41,875 bases of DNA from a virus. Positions within the stretch are counted from its first letter, which is position 1, and the number at the start of each line of letters is the position of its first letter. Below are positions 38,495 to 41,875 of the stretch, one piece after another. Location of the stretch: positions 1-41,875 of the IMG/VR virus record IMGVR_UViG_3300028840_000401; one strand, 5' to 3'. A program made the position numbers and the translations under genes. The notes below the pieces were generated by a model. That model had not been told where the DNA came from and searched no databases. It saw nothing but the letters and a program-made list of their open reading frames with translations.

Positions 38495-38671
38495 ATGAGC
38501 ATTATCAAGATATCTGACGACGTATGGTATGACTTCGAATCTGAGCACGCCTACTATGAAGACGACGCTGAACTGGTGTCTGATTCTGACTATCCGCCTG
38601 TCTACGCCACAGCTGAGGAGCTGGAGGTGCTGCAGGATCTGGGTCTGGTTGTAATCGAGCAGGAGGTCTGA
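38495..38671 (+). CDS. Small acidic early protein, 58 aa
   Basis: ATG 38495 follows AAAGGAGAATGCA. The 58-residue product is very acidic (SDDVWYDFESEHAYYEDDAE; no fewer than 18 Asp/Glu) and may mimic DNA or bind a host protein. The stop lies one base before the next ATG (38673). It is the first gene after the large RNA. No family is recognised. Confidence 0.7.
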   Translation: MSIIKISDDVWYDFESEHAYYEDDAELVSDSDYPPVYATAEELEVLQDLGLVVIEQEV

Positions 38672-38672
38672 A

Positions 38673-38849
38673 ATGACTATCACACAACGTCACAAGCTGC
38701 AAGAAGCCGTCATGGTCTACAATGTACAGGCTGATCAGCGGTTCCGTAGAGGCAATCCTGCGGACGCTCGATCACTCTGTGCCTACTGGATGCGACAGGC
38801 TAGGAAATTGCGAGACGGCGATCTGGTTCGGATCGCTGCTAGCTGCTAA
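38673..38849 (+). CDS. Small basic early protein, 58 aa
   Basis: ATG 38673 follows GAGCAGGAGGTCTGAA, so it is coupled to the gene before it. The product is 58 residues, basic and helical (QRHKLQEAVMVYNVQADQRF, DARSLCAYWMRQARKLRDGD) with two cysteines. It pairs with a very acidic neighbour of the same length, which may be meaningful. No family recognised. Confidence 0.7.
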   Translation: MTITQRHKLQEAVMVYNVQADQRFRRGNPADARSLCAYWMRQARKLRDGDLVRIAASC

Positions 38850-38853
38850 GCTG

Positions 38854-38895
38854 CCCCGCTTCGGCGGGTCTAGGTAACCAACGGAGATATAGCAC
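38854..38895 (+). promoter_or_regulatory. Hairpin leader element, copy 2
   Basis: CCCGC (38855-38859), UUCG loop, GCGGG (38864-38868), GTCTAGGTAACCA (38868-38880), CGGAGATATAGCAC, then ATG 38896. Confidence 0.8.
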
Positions 38896-39102
38896 ATGAT
38901 GCTACTGAACTACGATTCAAAGAAGCAACTCAAAGAGTCCATCGGCCAGCCGCTCCGCTACACTGAAACCAGCATATTTGGTCCGGAGTACACGGATAAC
39001 GGCACATTCGTTGGGGCTCGACGTCCTCACCTACAAGGTGGGGGTCGGGAGTTCTTCGCAGAAGTCACCATGAAGGATGGCAAGATCGCCGCAGTCAAGT
39101 GA
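38896..39102 (+). CDS. Small early protein, 68 aa
   Basis: ATG 38896 (a second ATG follows at 38899) after a clear ribosome site. The 68-residue product has KKQLKESIGQPLRYTETSIF and ends EVTMKDGKIAAVK. It looks like a compact beta-rich fold; similar short proteins are found in early regions of other phages. No function known. Confidence 0.75.
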   Translation: MMLLNYDSKKQLKESIGQPLRYTETSIFGPEYTDNGTFVGARRPHLQGGGREFFAEVTMKDGKIAAVK

Positions 39103-39106
39103 CTCA

Positions 39107-39146
39107 CGGGCTCAGGCCCGTCTAGGTAACCAACAGGAGATGTACA
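39107..39146 (+). promoter_or_regulatory. Hairpin leader element, copy 3
   Basis: CGGGC (39107-39111), loop TCAG, GCCCG (39116-39120), GTCTAGGTAACCA (39120-39132), CAGGAGATGTACA, then ATG 39147. Confidence 0.8.
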
Positions 39147-39410
39147 ATGTGCATATTTGAGAAGATCGCAGCAAAAAACTCAGCTATTGAATCAGCCGAC
39201 GATATCCATACAGTGATATGGTTTGGTGATGATTCTGGTGGGTTTGTGCTCGCGAAGCATGCAGGCCAGTTCGCTACATGGGCAGTCGCTGCGCATGATC
39301 TCTCCAGCTACTGGGGACACTACGGTCTGTCACTGCGTGAAGCACAGTTCGATCTAGTTGACCGTGCCTACGGCATGGAGCAGCTGCTCGACCAACCGGT
39401 GTCAGTCTAA
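39147..39410 (+). CDS. Small early protein, 87 aa
   Basis: ATG 39147 follows CAGGAGATGTACA. The 87-residue product (HTVIWFGDDSGGFVLAKHAG, then FATWAVAAHDLSSYWGHYGL) is slightly acidic with an aromatic-rich middle. The stop overlaps the start of a 19-residue membrane peptide (TAATG). No family recognised. Confidence 0.75.
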   Translation: MCIFEKIAAKNSAIESADDIHTVIWFGDDSGGFVLAKHAGQFATWAVAAHDLSSYWGHYGLSLREAQFDLVDRAYGMEQLLDQPVSV

Positions 39411-39469
39411 TGGACATCGTGATGGCGGTCTGGTTCTGCGCTTCAATCCTACTGCTCGCCCTCGACTGA
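39410..39469 (+). CDS. 19-residue membrane micropeptide candidate
   Basis: ATG 39410 shares a base with the previous stop. The product MDIVMAVWFCASILLLALD is one hydrophobic helix with acidic ends. The stop codon lies inside the loop of the next leader hairpin, so the frame fits exactly between two functional elements. There is no separate ribosome site; translation would be by re-initiation. Its shortness makes the call tentative. Confidence 0.45.
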   Translation: MDIVMAVWFCASILLLALD

Positions 39470-39512
39470 GGGCGTTTAGGTAACCACAGGAGATAACCAC
39501 AGGAGAATACTT
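39458..39512 (+). promoter_or_regulatory. Hairpin leader element, copy 4, with duplicated ribosome site
   Basis: GCCCTC (39458-39463), loop GACT, GAGGGC (39468-39473), GTTTAGGTAACCA (39474-39486). Then AACCACAGGAGA occurs twice in tandem (39483-39494 and 39495-39506) before ATG 39513. Only the second copy is properly spaced. Confidence 0.8.
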
Positions 39513-40112
39513 ATGAACTTTCACAATCGATTGATCTCTGACTGGGTCTGGGAAAATGGACACACCGCTCTGATCCCGGTTGTAGACTTCACGCTGGCTA
39601 CAATCCAGCAGCAGTTTCACACAGTCCCGCAGATCTTGAGAGAGTGGCGAGAGCTGAAGCTGGATGCGCCCACGATGTTCTCCTTCAAGAAGGAAGGATA
39701 TCAGCACGTCCGACACAATAGCGCTCGCTTGTTCACACTGCTACGTCATGCCATCAACAACGAAGATCCTGTCGATGCTATTGACACGCTGCTTGAGATC
39801 CCTGGTCTCGGCACTGTCAAAGCTGGCTTCGTGGCCCAGCTGCTGGGCTTCGAAGTCGGTTGCATCGATGGTCAGAATGCTACGCTCTATGACGTTGACG
39901 TCTCGGAGTTCGTCATTCGTGACGGCATGAAAGCTAGCACCAGGCTTCGTAAAATCCGCTCCTACGTGCAACTGTGCGAGGAGCTAGGCGGGAGCCGAGT
40001 CCTTTGGGACAACTGGTGCGAACTGATCGGCCAGAAGTACTCATCATTCGATGATTGGCAGAGCGTATCCGCACTGCATACTGAGTGCATCATTGACATA
40101 GCCGCCTCGTAA
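39513..40112 (+). CDS. HhH-GPD DNA glycosylase-like protein, 199 aa
   Basis: A 199-residue protein. LLEIPGLGTVKAGFVAQLLG (93-112) is a helix-hairpin-helix of the endonuclease III type, followed by VGCIDGQNATLY with D119 where the catalytic Asp of HhH-GPD glycosylases falls (about 21 residues after the first hairpin Gly). The lysine of bifunctional enzymes (as in GVGRK) is not at the equivalent position, so it would be monofunctional or inactive. There is no 4Fe-4S cluster motif. It might act on modified or damaged bases in phage or host DNA. It is the only enzyme-like gene in the early cluster. Confidence 0.7.
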   Translation: MNFHNRLISDWVWENGHTALIPVVDFTLATIQQQFHTVPQILREWRELKLDAPTMFSFKKEGYQHVRHNSARLFTLLRHAINNEDPVDAIDTLLEIPGLGTVKAGFVAQLLGFEVGCIDGQNATLYDVDVSEFVIRDGMKASTRLRKIRSYVQLCEELGGSRVLWDNWCELIGQKYSSFDDWQSVSALHTECIIDIAAS

Positions 40113-40145
40113 GAGGCGTTTGGGTAACCAACAGGAGATATACCT
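40103..40145 (+). promoter_or_regulatory. Hairpin leader element, copy 5
   Basis: CGCCTC (40103-40108), GTAA loop holding the upstream stop codon, GAGGCG (40113-40118), GTTTGGGTAACCA (40118-40130), CAGGAGATATACCT, then ATG 40146. Confidence 0.8.
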
Positions 40146-40592
40146 ATGAGCGAAGTACTGAAATCTAAGCTGCCTACCTCCATCTACGACGCTGTCCTGG
40201 CACATGCCGAGCGTGCAGTCGAAGAGGGTCGGGATTCTTTGATTGTCAACGGTACTGCTACCGTAGAAGTGACCTTAACGGTCACCGGCACGGTGGACGT
40301 TGACTTCAATGATATCACGGTGGCTGAGCTAGACCGCCTGGAACTGCGCATCGATGACGACGGCTATCACGTTGTTGTGTCGGAGTCAGCAGAAGGTGGG
40401 AAGGTTGATGAGTACGACCTTAGAGACCCGGTCACTTATGACTACAACTTCTCCAGAAAGGTGGAGAGGCTGGACATTCAGGATGTTGAAGTCTACGAAG
40501 CAGAAGTGAGTGACTGGGTCATCGATGAGATCGATCTGGACTACGAGTCGCAGCAAGAGCTTGACCGCTGGAATGAACGAGGTGATTCTTGA
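40146..40592 (+). CDS. Acidic early protein, 148 aa
   Basis: A 148-residue, very acidic protein: a helical N-terminus (SIYDAVLAHAERAVEEGRDS) is followed by beta-rich TATVEVTLTVTGTVDVDFND and a C-terminus dense in Asp and Glu. It resembles DNA-mimic proteins in composition, but no family is recognised. ATG 40146 follows CAGGAGATATACCT. The TGA overlaps the TTG start of the next small gene. Confidence 0.75.
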   Translation: MSEVLKSKLPTSIYDAVLAHAERAVEEGRDSLIVNGTATVEVTLTVTGTVDVDFNDITVAELDRLELRIDDDGYHVVVSESAEGGKVDEYDLRDPVTYDYNFSRKVERLDIQDVEVYEAEVSDWVIDEIDLDYESQQELDRWNERGDS

Positions 40593-40726
40593 TATTCACA
40601 GGTTTATTCAAACGGATAGCCTACGTGCTATTCACGCTAGCGGCCTTAGCTGCTGTTGCAGAATTCTGGTGGCTAGCGATGTCTCTCGCAGTTCTCGCAT
40701 GGTTTGTCATGCCTGAGACTCTGTGA
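40589..40726 (+). CDS. Small two-helix membrane protein, 45 aa
   Basis: TTG 40589 overlaps the previous stop (TTGA) with AACGAGGTGA suitably upstream. The 45-residue product has two hydrophobic helices, AYVLFTLAALAAVAEFWWLA and MSLAVLAWFVM, with a positively charged start (FTGLFKRI). A small hydrophobic hairpin protein in the early cluster may act at the inner membrane, for example in superinfection exclusion. The hydrophobic pattern is clear; a TTG start lowers confidence a little. Confidence 0.65.
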   Translation: MIFTGLFKRIAYVLFTLAALAAVAEFWWLAMSLAVLAWFVMPETL

Positions 40727-40731
40727 AAGTG

Positions 40732-40770
40732 GGGGCGCAATGCCCCGTCTAGGAACCAAGGAGATTACTT
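40732..40770 (+). promoter_or_regulatory. Hairpin leader element, copy 6
   Basis: GGGGC (40732-40736), loop GCAAT, GCCCC (40742-40746), then GTCTAGGAACCA and AAGGAGATTACTT before ATG 40771. The core lacks one T of GGTAACC. Confidence 0.75.
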
Positions 40771-41085
40771 ATGGAATTCACGATCTACTACACTACTGGG
40801 TGGTACACGTCTGGGTACGATTATCCAGGCGAATACCAGGAACTGGCAGACAAGATCGCTGAACGCACGGGTTGCGAGACCACTGCGTTCATCGAGACCT
40901 TCTACCGGAAGCCGACTCCTGAGCAAGCCGCACGCGATGTGGGTCCTGTCCGATCCTACTCCGTTAGGATATGGGTGCCGGATCTGCAGACGCTGCAGCG
41001 TATTCAGGAGAGCTACAACCACTCACTGATCATCAGCTTCGGGATGTTCCCGACGATTGAGATCTATGACGACTACCGAGAATAG
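40771..41085 (+). CDS. Early protein of unknown function, 104 aa
   Basis: A 104-residue protein: FTIYYTTGWYTSGYDYPGEY, a helix (ELADKIAERTG), CETTAFIETFYRKPTPEQAA, then strand-rich YSVRIWVPDLQTLQRIQESY. It looks like a small alpha/beta fold with one cysteine. ATG 40771 follows AAGGAGATTACTT. No family recognised. Confidence 0.75.
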   Translation: MEFTIYYTTGWYTSGYDYPGEYQELADKIAERTGCETTAFIETFYRKPTPEQAARDVGPVRSYSVRIWVPDLQTLQRIQESYNHSLIISFGMFPTIEIYDDYRE

Positions 41086-41106
41086 TTTACCACTCCTGTG
41101 GTAAAC
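41085..41106 (+). repeat. Perfect 9-bp hairpin after the gene at 40771
   Basis: GTTTACCAC (41085-41093), loop TCCT, GTGGTAAAC (41098-41106). It starts at the stop codon of the upstream gene. There is no U run, so it is not a normal terminator. It precedes leader copy 7. Confidence 0.7.
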
Positions 41107-41115
41107 CTAGTCCCT

Positions 41116-41163
41116 GAGCATGGACAGAAACTGCTCGTCTAGGACAACCAATGGAGAATACTT
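41116..41163 (+). promoter_or_regulatory. Hairpin leader element, copy 7
   Basis: GAGCA (41116-41120) and TGCTC (41132-41136) close an 11-nt loop. GTCTAGGACAACCA (41137-41150) and TGGAGAATACTT follow, before ATG 41164. Confidence 0.7.
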
Positions 41164-41508
41164 ATGTCTGACTTTGACAACATCGTAGAAGACTTCATCG
41201 ATTTCGTAGGCACCATGCCTATCGATCAGCCAATCGACCACGCTATGCGAGATGGAGACATCAACCCGTGGTGCTATTGTGCCGTGGGAGAGTTCTTCCG
41301 CACGCGGGATGATAAGCGAGTGGAAGAACCGGGCGACGAAAGAACCTCGGACTTTCAGGACGCTATGTATGAAGCTGGTCTGGCGTGCACGTTCGAGGCG
41401 CTGAACAGCAGCCAGCCAGCAACATACGGCCAGCTGGCCAAGCTGATCGAGGAGAACCTGGAGAACCCGGATCTCGACTGGGATCTTCATGAGGCGCACT
41501 ACGACTAG
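41164..41508 (+). CDS. Early protein related to the YCCLGVLC family, 114 aa
   Basis: A 114-residue protein with PWCYCAVGEFFRTRDDKR and TYGQLAKLIEENL. These elements line up with YGYCCLGVLCELTEE and TFTQIADVIEAL of the next gene, so the two are probably diverged tandem paralogues. The last residues are acidic (PDLDWDLHEAHYD). ATG 41164 follows TGGAGAATACTT. Function unknown. Confidence 0.75.
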   Translation: MSDFDNIVEDFIDFVGTMPIDQPIDHAMRDGDINPWCYCAVGEFFRTRDDKRVEEPGDERTSDFQDAMYEAGLACTFEALNSSQPATYGQLAKLIEENLENPDLDWDLHEAHYD

Positions 41509-41512
41509 CAAG

Positions 41513-41554
41513 AGGGGCTTCGGCCCCGTCTGGGTAACCTAAAGGAGAATACTT
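41513..41554 (+). promoter_or_regulatory. Hairpin leader element, copy 8
   Basis: GGGGC (41514-41518), UUCG loop, GCCCC (41523-41527), GTCTGGGTAACCT (41528-41540), AAAGGAGAATACTT, then ATG 41555. Confidence 0.8.
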
Positions 41555-41875
41555 ATGAATCTGATTTCAAGCGAATGTTTCCAGTATCTCTACAGATACT
41601 GCAACACACCGGATTACGTCCGTATCCCTTCTACGCTCCGTGATCGATGGGTGAAAGCTCTTAGGTCTGGCGAGTACGAGCAGGATCGTGACTTTCTCAG
41701 AATCCTTAACGATGATGATACCTACGGGTATTGCTGTCTCGGAGTTCTCTGCGAACTGACTGAAGAAGTTGCGGACGTGGGTAACGGTTATTTTCAGCTC
41801 GCTGGGAGCGACGACCGCTGTAACCAGATGCCATCCCAGGACATCTATGATTTCTGGGATCTGCATGATGAGGTG
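41555..41875 (+). CDS. N-terminal part of YCCLGVLC-type phage protein (continues at 1)
   Basis: ATG 41555 follows AAAGGAGAATACTT. The N-terminal 107 residues include RWVKALRSGEYEQD, then YGYCCLGVLCELTEEVADVG. The pattern RW-x-x-AL-x-SG-x-Y, followed by CCLGVLC, occurs in many phage genomes. The gene runs off the window and is completed at 1-222. Confidence 0.8.
   Translation, partial: MNLISSECFQYLYRYCNTPDYVRIPSTLRDRWVKALRSGEYEQDRDFLRILNDDDTYGYCCLGVLCELTEEVADVGNGYFQLAGSDDRCNQMPSQDIYDFWDLHDEV
41732..41875. repeat. Terminal overlap identical to bases 1-144
   Basis: All 144 bases repeat the beginning of the window and sit inside one gene. This shows a circular map, from a circularly permuted or terminally redundant genome. 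It does not mark a physical end. Confidence 0.95.

Noticed and set aside
1-41875. CRISPR arrays, insertion sequences, integrase, repressor or anti-CRISPR genes
   Set aside because: I looked for repeat-spacer arrays, transposase and recombinase motifs and saw none, which supports a lytic lifestyle.

Overview
The window is a complete, apparently circular map of a lytic, podovirus-like tailed phage (Caudoviricetes) of a Gram-negative bacterium. The last 144 bases (41732-41875) are identical to the first 144 and fall inside one gene, so the unique length is 41,731 bp and the ends are an arbitrary cut. Evidence for the phage type: a terminase-portal-scaffold-capsid module, short-tail adaptor and nozzle-like proteins, internal virion proteins, an M15 endolysin and a three-helix holin, with no integrase or repressor seen. 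There is no single-subunit RNA polymerase. Instead a sigma-70-like factor is encoded. I could not assign a genus or a host species.

Layout. (1) Rightward early block, about 37900 to 41875 and on through 1-1911: a strong sigma-70 promoter, a ~560-nt structured noncoding RNA, then about a dozen small genes. Nearly all of these genes carry their own copy of a leader made of a hairpin, then GTYTRGGTAACCA, then a GGAGA ribosome site. The block ends with the sigma factor gene. (2) Rightward replication and nucleotide block, 2049-16623: primase, DnaB-like helicase, ThyX, family A DNA polymerase, SSB-like protein, 5'-3' exonuclease, DUF4406 protein, T7-type endonuclease I, dATP/dGTP diphosphohydrolase-like protein, DnaQ-like exonuclease, B12-dependent class II ribonucleotide reductase, ParB-like protein, sulfotransferase and an HNH-type small protein. 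(3) Leftward late block, 36712 down to 16655: small proteins including a KTSC protein, a DUF5681-type candidate small terminase, large terminase, portal, scaffold, capsid, tail adaptor, nozzle, fibres, internal proteins, endolysin, holin and a final structural protein. The two transcription directions converge between 16274 and 16655, where terminators face both ways. (4) Leftward tRNAs Thr(UGU), Pro(UGG) and Leu(CAG) at 36871-37184, then a hairpin-rich leader and an AT-rich divergent control region (37185-37900).

How it may work together. Host RNA polymerase would start at 37868-37895, making the large RNA and the early genes including the sigma factor. A bipartite element, TCTTTGAA-N15-CCTATCATT, occurs with identical 15-bp spacing just after the sigma gene (1904), at the start of the polymerase gene (5465), and facing the tRNAs and late genes (37409-37451, minus strand). 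A weaker copy lies at 37573-37608. I infer these are promoters for the phage sigma factor, switching on middle and late genes.

The most interesting items are the large RNA beside the tRNAs (a context known for GOLLD and ROOL RNAs), this promoter family, and the covarying hairpin leaders on the early genes.
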